64,000 nucleotides of DNA, from the NCBI GenBank assembly GCA_014529385.2, contig CM043942.1, forward strand, positions 49,114,274 through 49,178,273, in the 5' to 3' direction. This document shows positions 25,290 through 36,875 of this stretch, piece after piece (position 1 is the first letter of the stretch; the number at the start of each line of letters is the position of its first letter). The notes beneath the pieces are model-generated. The model searched no databases, was not told the origin of the DNA, and saw nothing but the letters and a program-made list of their open reading frames with translations. The stretch comes from Adiantum capillus-veneris (lineage: Eukaryota > Streptophyta > Polypodiopsida > Polypodiales > Pteridaceae). The position numbers and the translations under genes were made by a program.

Positions 25290-26887
25290 TTTCTTGAAAT
25301 GTTGGTTTTTTTGTGCAAAGAATGCTTTGTGCTAGTGCCCTAAGCCCTGCTAACTAGTTTTCAACTTAAAAAGTCATCAGTTTAGCTAAAAAGCCCCCTT
25401 ATAGGCATTTCAGTCTCCGAAGTCGTCTTTTTGCCTTGGAGTTGAATTTCTTCAACTTTTCTTCTCGAGAGTTGCATTTCCAGCTCATTGGATATGTTGT
25501 GAAGCCACCTATTTGGTTGAACTTGACTTTGGCTCCCCGTTCTCTATCTTTCTCCATTTGGTTGCCCGAAAGCGTCTTTTTCACCATCGGTAAGTGAATC
25601 AGCTTTCTTTTGGGTTTTGCTTGCAAACATAAGTCATCCCTGTATATTTGAAGCTGCTTGTGAAGTTTCATGTCATTTGGTCGTCAATTTTAGCCGTTAT
25701 GCCAAAATGACGCTTTGTGTGGCCGCCTAATCGGTTGTTCCGACCTACTTTTAGTGATCCAAACCCGGAGATACTCCATGGTTGCATTGCCCTCGATGTT
25801 GTTAAGCTTCCTGAGAAGTTTTGTGTCGTTCCGACAACTTTTTTCTGTTTGCCTCTTGCAGGCTCTGTTGACCTAGGGTTTTTTCAGTCGTTATTTCTCG
25901 AGCTTTGAGTGTTAGAAACTCATCTCCTATACTAGGATAACCCACCTCTAAGTTCTTGCAAGGTTTGGTTAGGCGGTTGTGCCCCTACCTAGAGTTCTTC
26001 CCCATTCCCCGTCTGCTCTTGTTTCTTGGTTTTGGTGAGTTTTTGCGACAAAAGTTAACGATAAGCATCAAAAGCTTATGGCAACGAGTCTACCTCTCAT
26101 GTCTGGTGTCCTCTGAGCTCTTGTAGCAGTCGTAGAAGGTGGTAGAAGGTCGGATGCTCCTGTGTGCTCTTTGCTGTCTCCAAGAAGGTAATAGTGGAAA
26201 TGGGCTTGATAGTGAAGTGAAAAATACTTAACTTCGGGCTTCCCGGATCACTTGTTACCAAATTTGACATGTGCTCCTATCTCGTCGTGAAATGCACTTT
26301 AGGATTTGAAATTTCTCAATTTGGACTCCTTTTGACCTGTTTCTGAGAAATCTGTCCACTTTGCCAAAATATTGTCATTTCGGGCTTTCCGCAACTTTTT
26401 CAGAATTGTACCCAATTTTTACCATGGGTTGCCCTTGTCATTAGGACCATCACCGTCTATTCTTTTCTTTTTTCCGATCTCATTTCACCTGCTTTTTTAT
26501 TTTTCTTTACTTTTATTAAGAAAATCATAAGAAATAAAGGAAAATAGCAAATTGAAGCCAAAAAATTCCAAACATACACGATAAATAGCTGGTAACCCTG
26601 TGTATATGAATATACACTTCTTTGTGATTTCTGGACTTGGATTACCACTTTTTTCCACTTTTTAGCTCCAAAAACACTCTTATTTAGTGATATTTACACA
26701 TCTAGAGACCCAAATTCATCATTTGATCTCTTCTTGTTGCAAAACAAGGTATATAAGAGCATAAATATTATCAATATCCGCAATCAAACATAAAAAATTG
26801 TAAAATCATGTAAGACACTGCCCTTGTAATATAATTTTTGTTTTTCTTTGTTTTTCCCGCTTGTAGCTGCTTTGTAGCTCCTGTATA
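25290..26887. other. Noncoding spacer of E1/E2
   Basis: No gene is seen. Open frames are short and lack domains. The text is T-rich on the plus strand with weak internal repetition, such as the paired phrases around 25490 and 25720 (GCC[AG]CCTA.TTGGTTG.AC-like). It resembles the untranslated spacers of large Gypsy elements. The junction between E1 and E2 could lie here. Confidence 0.5.
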
Positions 26888-26901
26888 CCTCCCCCCCTCC
26901 T
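26888..26901 (-). promoter_or_regulatory. Second polypurine-tract-like site
   Basis: The minus strand reads AGGAGGGGGGGAGG, nearly the same core as the E1 polypurine tract at 15610-15620. The following sequence does not start like the E2 or E1 LTR. It could be the E2 polypurine tract at a chimeric junction, or an internal (central) tract. Confidence 0.4.
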
Positions 26902-27032
26902 AGTCTGAGTCCTCCCGGACGACTATGAAGTGTCTGTGGGCGAAGCCTTGTAGTTGTTTGGTCATAAATTCCCAATGTAATTGTAGAGCGACGATACAAC
27001 ATTCTTTCCAATAAAGCTGCTCTTTGTTTGAT

Positions 27033-28220
27033 TCATGGATTGGTGGTCGGGTTTTGGGTTGGTTTTGGCAATTTGGTAGTAGAATCAGTAGATGGATTCT
27101 TCGTTACCTTGTTGTCTTTTTTCACAATCCAAATCTGCTTCCGCTTTGCTTGTGCTTGCCACAAACTCTTTGCGACCCAAACCTGCTTTGTTCTGTGTGT
27201 TGATTTCCTCGCCTTGAAATACCTAGGAGTTTCCGTGGCTTGTACTGAAGGGAATTCCCGTTTACAAATCTTTGGGATCCAAATTTGCTTACTGTAGCTT
27301 TGTGCCGTCATGAACTTCTTTGGAATCCAGATCTGTTTCACTGTCCTTGATTGTCGGGGATCACTCTGTTGTCTGGTATTGAAGACTCTGTTTGTGTTTT
27401 CTGGCACCACCTTTTTTGGTTTCCATACCAACGTTGACTTCGTTTTTTCCCAAGGTTGAGCTGTTATATTATTGCTTGTCTTCCTTATCCACTGTTGAGA
27501 ATTCCTCGTCGAAGAGTAATCCGGTTGTATAGAAACTTTTGGTTGCCATTGCTTCTTCTTTTTCTCTGGTTGTTGTTTACTTTTGTCTTTGGATTCTTCC
27601 TTTGGAGTTGTCTGTGATCCTTTGGTGAACTTAACTGATTGACTTTCACCTTCGTATTTGATAAGCACTGATTTAGAACTCCAGTCAATCATTGCATTGT
27701 ATTGCTTCTGCCATGGTTGTCCTAGCAATAATGGATGTTGTGTAGCTTGGTCTTCAACCACGTAAAACATATGAGGATACACATACTGGTTAATCTGTAT
27801 ATGTAAAACTGTGCATCCGACAGTTTTGATTGAGTTCTCAGAGTAACTTTTTAACTCTTGCTTGGCAGTTTGTAATTTCGTGTCATTTGTCAATTGTCTA
27901 TACAAACTGAGTGAAAGTAGGTTAGCTTGAGCTCCTGAATCCAATAGTGCTCTGGCTTTGATTTGGTTGGTTCCCACTTTGCATTCAATGATGGGTTCTT
28001 CTTTGTCCTTATCCATTTCTGTTATACTGACTGCGTTTATTCGTATTGCTCCTTCATGGCGCTGTTTCTGACGCAGTAGTCTTCTTTTCTCCATTCTTTC
28101 TTTTGCCTCGGCTTGCGCTTCCTCCACAATCATTTTTTTTTCTGGACACGCAGCTTTTCTTGATGTATTTTGAGAAGCATGTCTTGTGTTAGCGGCAACA
28201 GATACTTTTTCACTCTGCAT
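27033..28220 (-). pseudogene. E2 extra ORF: second aspartic-protease-like domain plus Trp-repeat tail
   Basis: About 395 residues on the minus strand, starting just inside the end of the integrase region. Residues about 25-60 are a charged helix. Residues about 70-175 look like a retropepsin fold: IECKVGTNQIKARALLDSGA, then YPHMFYVVEDQ and PLLLGQPWQKQYNAMIDW. The rest is Lys/Gln-rich, with four copies of a K-Q-[IV]-W-[IV]-x-K motif (KQIWIPK twice, KQVWVAK, KQIWIVK) and a related LVWKPKK. A second protease-like domain after integrase is not part of the standard Gypsy layout. Its role is unknown. The tail could bind nucleic acid, which is a guess from composition. The frame looks whole. Confidence 0.6.
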
Positions 28221-31200
28221 CCACTAATCCAATTGGGCATTTCTTCTCCGTCTAATGTAGCAAGCTTGACGGCTCCACTTGGTGATAGATCTTTAATCAC
28301 CAGAGGACCCATCCCTCGCTTTTTAAGCTTCTTAGCATGCTGTTTTAGAGTGTAAACTAGGACATAGTCCCCAACTTTAAACTCATTAGTCCGCACATGC
28401 TTATCAAAAAATTCCTTTTGTCGCCTTTTTTGAGCGTAGATGGAAGCTACTACTTTTAGGCAAAGCTCATCTAGCTTTTCCAGGTCATCTATTCTATCAG
28501 AGAGCTCGTGCCCTGTCCACTCTAGATCCTTAGCCACCCTTAAGGTTGAAATCAAGAATTCTACTGGCAAGATAGCATTTAGCCCAAAAACCATGTTATA
28601 TGGGGTCGTTCCTATGGATGTTTTATACGCCACCTTATATGCCCATAATGTTGAATGTAACTTTTGGTCCCAGTCAGTTCTCGACTCAGATACAATCTTG
28701 TGAGGACCGTACATATGGTTTTGTTTGTTGCTTCAGCTTGTCCGTTTGTTTGTGGATGATACGGGGCTGATTTCCTATGGATTACCATGAATTCATCTAG
28801 AAGGATCTTTATCACTTCATTTATAAAATGTGTGCCTCGATCACTCACAATTTCTATTGGCAATCCATATCGTACAAAGACGTATTCATACAGAAATTGT
28901 GCCGTGGTCCTGGCATCTGCTTTTTGAGTTGCCTTTGCTTCGATCCACTTTGTTAGATAGTCTGTAGCCACAATGATGTATTGTGCATGAGTCTTATATG
29001 CAGGAGGTGAAATGGGTCCGACATAATCAATCCCCCATTTTGCAAAAGCTCTTGCCCCCATCATCGGTCTAAGCGGCATATCATCTCTTTTAAGTGGTAC
29101 TTTGGTCCGCTGACAGTTATCACACCGTTTAACGTATTCCTCAGCGTCCATATGTAATGTTGGCCACCATATTCCTGCGGCTAAGACAAGTTTTGCTATC
29201 TTATCACCTGAGAAATGGCCTCCACCTACTCCTCCATGAGCTTGCTCCAGGATTATCACATACTCAGACTCTGATGCGCAAATCCTAAGCTGGTTGTCTT
29301 TACCTCTCTTATAGAGTTGATCTCCTATTAAAGCGTAATCTCTAGCTTCTGTCTCTACAGATTTCTGACGAGCTTTTGACGTTCCTTCTGGGAAAGTTCT
29401 ATTTGTGAGATATTCAACAATATACTGACTCCATTCTGGAGCGATCATTATCTGATATAATGTCGAATACTCGGCTGGCGGTTTTGATGAACATACAATA
29501 CATACAGTGACATATTCATGTAGGCTTTCTTTCATTCCTGGCCAATAGACTCCCAATTGTAACAAATTCCTATATGTGTTCCTTCTTGAACAATGAAATG
29601 CACATTCCTGAACATGTGCTTCGCGCAGATATATACTATATTCCTCAGGATTGATGCATAGTCGTAAAACATGATCATTTCCCAATTGCTACAACCTTCC
29701 TGCAACCAATTGAAGATTCTTGGATTGTTGAATAGCAATATGTTTCAGGTTGTATTCTCTTCTATCGAACTCTCCTCCATAGGTTAATAGGTTAACGACA
29801 TTTTGAGACCACTTCGGTATCATTTCTATGTTGAACAAGTACGCGTCTGGCATGTCGTCATCTACTCCTATAGGGTCTTCTCCATTCGTCAATCGTGAAA
29901 GATGATCAGCTCTAAGATGTGTCTTTCCTTTCTTTACTACTACCGTGAAGTCGAATTCCAGTAAGATAATGAACCATCTCACTATTCTCCCGGTATTGCA
30001 TGGTTTATTCACTAGGTAGAGCAAGGCTTGGTGATCCGTAAAAAACACAAACTTGTTGGCTAGAAGATAATGCTGAAATTTCTTCACAGCATAGATAATT
30101 CCTAATCCTTCTCGCTCTGTTGTGGTGTAATTCTTCTCTGCATGGTTGAGCTGTCGACTGGCGTAACAGATAGGAAAATCCATGTTTCCTTCTTCTGGCT
30201 AAGCCAGAATACATCCTATTGCATATGCCGAAGCATCTATATGCACATAGAATATCTTCTCCCAATCTGGTGATTTCAAGACTGGAGCAGTAATGAGTGC
30301 CTCTTTCAATTTCTTGAACGATTCCTCACACTCCTCTGTCCATTCAAAGTTCACTATTAGCCTGTAAAGTGGTTGGCCTATTATAGCGTACATGTAAATG
30401 AATCGTCTACAATATCCGCAATGTCCCATGAAGCTCTGTACTTTTTTCGCATTGGTTGGTCTAGGCATATCCACTATAACCTTTATCTTCTCTAAATCCG
30501 TGGATATTCCGTTTTGTGAGACAATATGTCCCAGAATTCTGCCCTGTCGGACCATAAACACACATTTCTCAGGATTGAGACAAATGCGATATGTCCTACA
30601 TTTATCAAATACTTTTCTTAGGTGTTCTAGATGCTCATCTCTCAGTAGAGAATGTACACATAAGTCATCCATGTAGATTTCTGGAAACAGCCTTAAGTAT
30701 GCTTTGAAAGCATGCGTCATCAGCCTCTGGAAGGTTGCGGGAGCATTGGTTAGACCAAAAGGCATAACTCGATAAGCATAAATTCCCCACTCCGTTGCAA
30801 AAGCTGTTTTATGTTGATCTTCTGGTGCTATGGCTAGCTGGTTATATCCTGAAAAACCATCAAGAAAGGAGTATGCTGTTTTCCCTGATACACGCTCTAG
30901 AACATGATCAGTTATTGGCAGGGGATAATTGTCCCTGATTGTTGCAGCATTCACTTTCTTTAAGTTGATACACACTCAGAGTTTTCCGTTCTTCTTGGGT
31001 ACTACCACAATTGGAGATACCCAATCAGTGTGTTCAATCTCGTATATGAATTCAGCTTCCATTAGCTTATCTATCTCTTCCTTGATTCGCTTAGCAAAAG
31101 TATCATTATATGTGTATGGTCTCTGTCTGCTAGGCTTTGCGTCTTGTTTCAGTGGGATTGAGTGTTGGCATATCGATGGGTCAACTCCCTTTAAGTCCTT

Positions 31201-31950
31201 ATAAGACCATGCAAACACATCCCTATACTCTCTGAGAAGACTCAAAAGTCTCTCTTCCTCGCCTGGAGACAAATCTGTGGCTATGTAGACCGGTCTAGGT
31301 GGCTCACCTGGAGCTGCTAAATCAACTTTTTTTGCATCCTCCGGTCCGTCATAAGATTCGTTCTTCTTCCTCTCTCGAATAGGTGGGGTTAATATCACCT
31401 TCCTATCCTCTATTGTGAATTTCCTATAGTGAGAGGGAACATCCATGTTTTCCTTGATTTTGACGTTTTCGTCCTCTCCACTCTCAATTTCTGTCGTCCA
31501 AACTTCCTTCAGAGTTTTCTTGAGCTCTTTGTACTTGTTTCTACGTTCTAACTTGGACTCCGTGTATTTTCTGTTGCGCTTGTTCTTTTCTGATTTTTCT
31601 GTTTCAGTTTTCGTTCCATTCTTTTGAACTTGATTTCTTGAGCCTCTTTTGTCTTTTCGTAAGCTCTTTTGATCACTGCCTCTCATTCTTCCAGAAATCT
31701 TATCCTTAACACAATCTTCAGCCTTTACTATCATTAGGAATTGATTTTTTCCTCTTATTCTAGTCATTGGATTGGTTCTAACCCCTTTTGGTTTTTTCTT
31801 TGCTCTATAGTGTTTCTGGCGTTGTTTAGTTTGGTTCGGAAAATCATAAAATCGGACATCCATTATAGTTTCTTCGTTTTCGCTTGAATTGTCCGTTGAC
31901 TCGTTGTCTGCTTCATTTCCCCACTCTGGATGATCGGTAATGTCGTGAAA
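28130..31950 (-). pseudogene. E2 RT, RNase H and integrase region (fossil)
   Basis: The minus strand carries an RT with [36 protein letters not shown] and YMDD. An RNase H follows (FPICYASRQLNHAEKNYTTT, then FFTDHQALLYLV). The integrase has a zinc-finger side (VKRCDNCQRTK) and a core (GIDYVGPISPP, EIVSDRGTHFINEVI, YHPQTNGQAE), with a C-terminal FKVGDYVLVYTLK segment. The segment before the RT is charged and ends in a linker typical of Gypsy pol. A few breaks are present. Confidence 0.85.
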
Positions 31951-31966
31951 CACCTCCTCATCATCT

Positions 31967-32720
31967 TTATTCCAGTGTATCGTTCTTTTCAGTTTCTTTT
32001 TCGAGTACAGTTCTCAACATGAAGTACGGAACCACGTCGTACCCGTCCTTGTCGCAAAATTTCGTTGTGGGACCATCCGGAATTGCACAAACATCTAGGG
32101 TTGTTAGAATGTGTGTCCATTCTAATGGTTCAAACGTGTCCTCTGGAAAGGGTTCTCTTATATAAGTTTCGTCTTCGATAGCCCTCTCTAAAACATCTTC
32201 TTCTCTCGTTAGACTTCCACATCTCGAAGCCCCACACATCCATAACTCCTTGGGCTTACCTAACCAAGCTGGAAATTCGGATCCCGCCAAAGTAGTTGAA
32301 TCAAACTCCTCTACCGGTGTTCGGTTCACATCTTTGTAGCTATGGTCTTTCAGGTTCACACGTGTAGTGGTTTCCATATTTCTCAGGTATATATGATCGT
32401 AGCCCCAATCTTGGACCATTTTCAACTGTCTCATGAATGGTCTTCCCAATATGATATCATAGTTATTCTCCTTGGCAAAATCGACAATAGCAAAAGTATG
32501 TTCGTATTCAATGCCGCAAGAAGTCACTACAACTTTCTCTAATAACCCCATAGGTTTCTCCATGTGTCCATCTGCTAATTGGAGTTTCAACCTAGTCTTC
32601 CTTATTGCTGGTTTCCCCCATTTTTTCCAGATTTCTTTTGTAGCAATGGCTACCCCAGCTTTGCTGTCTAGTATTGCCATCGTGTTTACTCCTTGGAATT
32701 CAACTGGTAAGGTCAACAAA
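31967..32720 (-). pseudogene. E2 retropepsin-like region upstream of RT (fossil)
   Basis: The translation has the strand-and-flap arrangement of retroviral-type proteases: VEFQGVNTMAILDSKAG near the start and YDIILGRPFMRQLKMVQDWG about 85 residues later. It sits directly upstream of RT on the minus strand, the usual place for the Gypsy protease. A charged tail follows. It is part of a fossil element. Confidence 0.65.
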
Positions 32721-32824
32721 AATAGGGAAATACACCCAAGTCAATATGTTACTAGGGTAAAACCTACCCTCTTAACCCACTGGTGCAGTCAGAATTTTCA
32801 AAATTGGTCTCCAGAACCCCCTTG

Positions 32825-32848
32825 AGACATCCTACGCGTAGGATGTCT
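32825..32848 (-). repeat. Variant 24-bp palindrome in the E2 leader
   Basis: The half-site is AGACATCCTACG followed by its exact reverse complement. Relative to the five E1 copies, one base differs in each arm and the two changes pair with each other, so symmetry is kept. It lies about 530 bp after the primer-binding site and before the first recognisable ORF. Confidence 0.9.
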
Positions 32849-33373
32849 ATGTTTACAAAATTGCAGGTTTTCTTCACAGAACCCTTGCAAATGCTCTTTT
32901 ATATGCACAACATCAGTTAGTCATACAAAAATATCCACAAAAGCTTGTTTAATGCATTTTTACCCTCAAAAGCACACTTTTTCGTGATTTCAAATGCAAT
33001 CAAGCACTTTAGCAAATAATTCAATGATGAATAGCTCTAGATCAGAATCAAATCACTTACCTAAAGCTACTCCTACAAACCATATGGGGTTTTGCATCTA
33101 TGAGTAGAAAAACGCTTCACTGCCACACACGGACTAGTAAACGCTTTTATCACCTCACAAATCACTCGACCACCAACAACTACTCTAATCCACATATCCT
33201 AACTAAACCTATCTAGTCGCAGACCCTCGGCAAGACACACGCTTCCTGGCTATCCACTTGATCGCGGAATATCCTCTTCCGGATCCACTTAAGAAAAACG
33301 CTTTTTTTTAGCCGAAACTAAATCAAGCAACCATCACACAAGTGTTAGTAGGAAACCTACTTAGGTCCTTGTG

Positions 33374-33391
33374 TCCCCGGCAGCGGCGCCA
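33374..33391 (-). promoter_or_regulatory. Primer-binding site of E2 (tRNA-Asp type)
   Basis: The minus strand reads TGGCGCCGCTGCCGGGGA. It matches the complement of the plant tRNA-Asp 3' end with one mismatch and directly follows the 5' LTR. Confidence 0.8.
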
Positions 33392-33392
33392 A

Positions 33393-34349
33393 TGTTGGAC
33401 AGGAGAGACTCACACACCCATGAAGTGCATACAAACACTACCTAGATCAACATAATGTCAATCGAGGACACAGATGACACGATAGGCACACGGAGGAAAT
33501 CTCTTAAGCTTGTCAGGCTGAGACCATCCTACACATACAACACTCAGGAAGGCCAACTAAACCACAATCAAGAACCTCACTGCTCTCAACTACACCACCT
33601 AGCCACATACACACATGCGGAAGGTAACTCACCTAATCATGCCAGATTCATACGAAACTTAAGGAACACCATCCCCTCACTAGGATACACCTGTCCATAA
33701 GCTTTTACAGTCAAAACCCTCACTCTAAACCCATCTGCGAAAAACGCGTAGGATGACAGAGCCGAATTTTGAAAGTGCCCAAAACTGAAATTTATGAGTA
33801 CCTATACGTAGCTTATGTCGCCACGATTCTATAGACTACTAGCACACAAAAAACAGACATCGTTTGATACACTTACGGCCACAAATAGCTAGTAGATACG
33901 TTGGCGTATGCGCTTCGTCTCGCGTGGAATGCTTGGCGTTGTCGCGTAGCTCTCCTCGATCCTACCGCAATGGTGCAATCGGATCTCCAATGTGTTGAGC
34001 GAGCCGGGCGTAGCGGGAGGATGAAGCTCACACTCACTCTCTTTCTCTCTCACACACAGTAGACGGCAACGCTAAAACTTTGATTATGATTAAAGTCCTT
34101 TTACAAAATGACCTAGGTACCCTATATACTAAGGCTACCTTAGGTTTAACCAAAAATGGGGTTGAAAGGGTCAAATGGCTTTGTATTTACAATCTGGAAG
34201 TGCCATTGCACCCCGGCTTCTGAAACTAGAATAACTACTCATTACAAATGAAGTTTATAGCCATAATCCGCAGCATTTCATAACTCGCAAAAGATAAGAC
34301 TTTGGTACGAAACTTGAGTTATGTTGTGTTGTTGACCCAACAGTCAACA
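33393..34349 (-). repeat. 5' LTR of E2
   Basis: On the plus strand it begins TGTTGGACAGG next to the primer-binding site and ends CAGTCAACA. It is about 957 bp, close to the 967 bp of the E1 LTR, and has the same order of short shared words, but the terminal sequences differ. The open frame at 33455-33700 lies wholly inside and is not a gene. Confidence 0.7.
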
Positions 34350-36875
34350 CTTGGGTAGGGTTCCCACCTCAATGTTATTCCTACCATGCCTAAGATCCTA
34401 GGTAATAACTTTTAACACTAACCTTTGGAGGTCTTGAATGAAGCTAACCCTAAGGTCTTTTGAGCTCCATTATGTGCACATGTATTCTACCTCTTGTTCC
34501 CATTCATCTTTGCAATATTAAATGATCAGTTTAATATGAGAAAGTCTTTTTGAAATAGGTAGATATTACATTTTATGACATTACCTCTCTCTTGAAACCA
34601 TACTCGTCCTGGACTATGAGGTAGAGAAGATAAAGTCTTAGTCATTAGTCTACATTTCTTAGTGGATAGGCCATCTCATTGGTTCGTTTTAAGATTTGGA
34701 AAGGACCATTGTATCTTTTTGATAATTTAGCATAATACTTTTGATAACGTGTAAGATTTTTGCTCGTAGTTTGCCTCAATTGAGCCTTGGGAAAGTTGAG
34801 TAGGACCCAATCATTTTTCTTGAAGGCTAAGTCCCATCTGTGCTTGTCAATAACAACTTTTTGCCTTTGTTGGGAGATGGATATAGCCTCAATCTTTTGA
34901 AAATATTCTTGTAGGTCTCGGCTATACTCATCAGCGCGAAGATCTTCCCATGTACCTTAAGTAGCAAGGGACTTTTTGGTCTTTCGTCAATGATCTCAAA
35001 AGGAGTCTTCCCTGTATATAGTGTTATTGTACACATACTCTACAAGGGGTAGGTACCTCTCCCATTGGGAACGTTGATCTACTTTCGTAACATAGGTCTT
35101 GAGTAGATCTAGAATCGTGAGGTTAGCTATTTCACTTTGGCCATCCGTTTGTGGGTGATAGACTGAAGAGAAATCTAGCCTTGTAACTAGATTCTCAAAG
35201 AGACCCTTCCAAAAATTATTGGTCATTTGAGGATCTCTATCCGACACGATTGATGTTGGCAAGCCATGGTGTTTGAAAATTTGGGCTATAAAGAGGTTTG
35301 CCATTTGGTGCACCTTAATAGTCTTTTTGACAAGTATAAAGTGTGTTTGTTTGCTAAACCTGTCGACTATTGTCCATATTTGCATATTCCCATGGATAGG
35401 CTTGGGTAATCCAAAGATAAAATCCATGGATATACTCTCCCATGGTGAATTAGGGATTGGTAATGGCTGGAGTACCCCAGGTTGCTTCCCTATATCATAC
35501 TTTGTCTTTTGGCATACGATGCATTTTCAAACATACTCTTGTATGTCTACTTTTATGGTAGGCCAATAGAAGTATGTTTCTACTTCTCAAAGAGTAGGTT
35601 GCCCTCTATGCCCCGCATAGGGAGGAGCATGGGATTCATACATTACTTTGTCATGAAGGGAGTGAGTAACACATAGCCTATTGCCATGGAGAAGGTAACC
35701 ATCCTGCAAGGTGAATGGTTCTTCTTTCTTCCCTAAGGTAAGGGATGAAATTACATCCTTCAAATCGGGGTCAATAGCATACTCATCTATCATGGAAGAT
35801 AGATCATTGTCAGTTGCTATGGACACCGCATTTCCCCTTGGTCATCATGATAGTGCATCGGCCACTTGATTGTGCTTGTGAGCAATATGAAAATTGAATT
35901 GTGAAAGAAAATTTTCCCACCTCATTTGTTTGTCGGAGAGCTTGGTTTGTGTCATGAAGTACTTAAGACTTTGGTGATCCGTTAGTAGGATCCCCAAAAG
36001 ATAGTGCTTCCATGTGTCAAGCGCATGTATGAAAGATAGCAACTCCTTTTCGTAGATGCCCAATACTCGCTCATCGGAATCGAGTCTTCGACTCTCATAT
36101 GCTATGGCATGCCCTTCTTGAAGCAAGACTGCTCCAAGGCAATCTCCACAAGCATCACATTGGACCTCACATGGTTTTGAGAGATCCGGCAATGTAAGCA
36201 CAGGTTGAAAAGTAAATTTTTCTTTAAGGTTCTCAAAAGCATTTTGTTCTTTGGCAATCCATATACTTAACATTCTACTTTGTCAAGTCATGTAATGGTC
36301 TTGCTATTTGTGAGAATATAGCTATGAAGCATCTATAGTATGCACACATACCAATAAAGCTTTGGAGCTCCTGTAGATTCCTTGAGTTATGCCATCCTTT
36401 TATTACCTCTAACTTGGTTGGATCCATACGGATACCATCTTGCAAGATAATGTGACTTAAGTATTGAATCTCTTGAAGGAAAAATTCACTCTTCTTTTGA
36501 TTAATGACAAGTTTATTCTCCCTCAATGCTTGAAAAATTACCTAGAGATGTTGCTTATGCTCCTCAATAGATTTGGAGTAGATGATGATATCATCGCAGT
36601 AAACTTGCGGCAGGGTCTGAAGATTTTCTCCATTAAGCAGTTGAATGTGTCTAGAGAATTTGTCAAGCCAAAAGGCATGACAAGGTATTCATATAAAGAC
36701 CAACATTGTGTGAATGTGGTCTTTACGATATCTTCATTCACTATCCTTATTTGATGATAGCCACTTTTAAGGTCAATCCTACTAAAGTAGGTCGAGCCTT
36801 GTAGCTTATCAAACAGATCTTCTACCCACAGTACAAGAAATATTACTTTGATAGTGATCTGGTTTAGTGCTCTGT
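34350..36875 (-). mobile_element. G1-b: partial chromodomain Ty3/gypsy element (fossil)
   Basis: A minus-strand copy of the G1 family. The left 230 bp are the inner end of its 3' LTR (34350 to about 34590), cut by the E2 LTR. Then come integrase (34.7-35.6 kb; FIFGLPKPIHGN, YHPQTDGQSE), RNase H (35.8-36.3 kb; DACGDCLGAVLLQEGHAIAYE) and part of RT (36.3-36.8 kb). Homology to the full copy stops near 36875, inside RT. It is broken, with several breaks. Confidence 0.85.

Larger units (their letters stand above)
14643..26890 (-). mobile_element. E1: 3' part of a Ty3/gypsy element with long coiled-coil ORF (fossil)
   Basis: On the minus strand it runs from a spacer with five palindromes (24279-25289) through a long ORF region (24112 down to 15659), then a polypurine tract (15610-15620) and a 3' LTR (14643-15609). 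Copia A splits the ORF region at 16920-22081. Large non-gag, non-pol ORFs and tandem-repeat spacers near the 3' end are known in the Athila and Tat/Ogre lineages, which is the placement I favour. No LTR matching its 3' LTR is found to the right, and the exact boundary with E2 is unknown. It is broken in several places besides the Copia insertion. Confidence 0.65.
26890..34349 (-). mobile_element. E2: 5' LTR and pol half of a Ty3/gypsy element (fossil)
   Basis: Order on the minus strand: 5' LTR (33393-34349), tRNA-Asp-type primer site, leader with one palindrome (32825-32848), retropepsin-like region (about 31967-32720), RT, RNase H and integrase (about 28130-31950), then an extra ORF with a second aspartic-protease-like domain (27033-28220). 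A tRNA-Asp primer site is typical of the Athila/Tat side of plant Gypsy elements. I recognise no typical gag. The right flank is a G1 LTR fragment and the left side passes into E1, so no target duplication can be assigned. It is broken in about five or six places but is otherwise well preserved. Confidence 0.7.

Noticed and set aside
33455-33700. 81-residue plus-strand frame
   Set aside because: It lies wholly within the E2 LTR, with no domain or codon signal.
14643-34349. A single intact Gypsy element with two LTRs
   Set aside because: The LTR ends differ, overall similarity is only about 60%, and the flanks belong to different elements with no shared target duplication.
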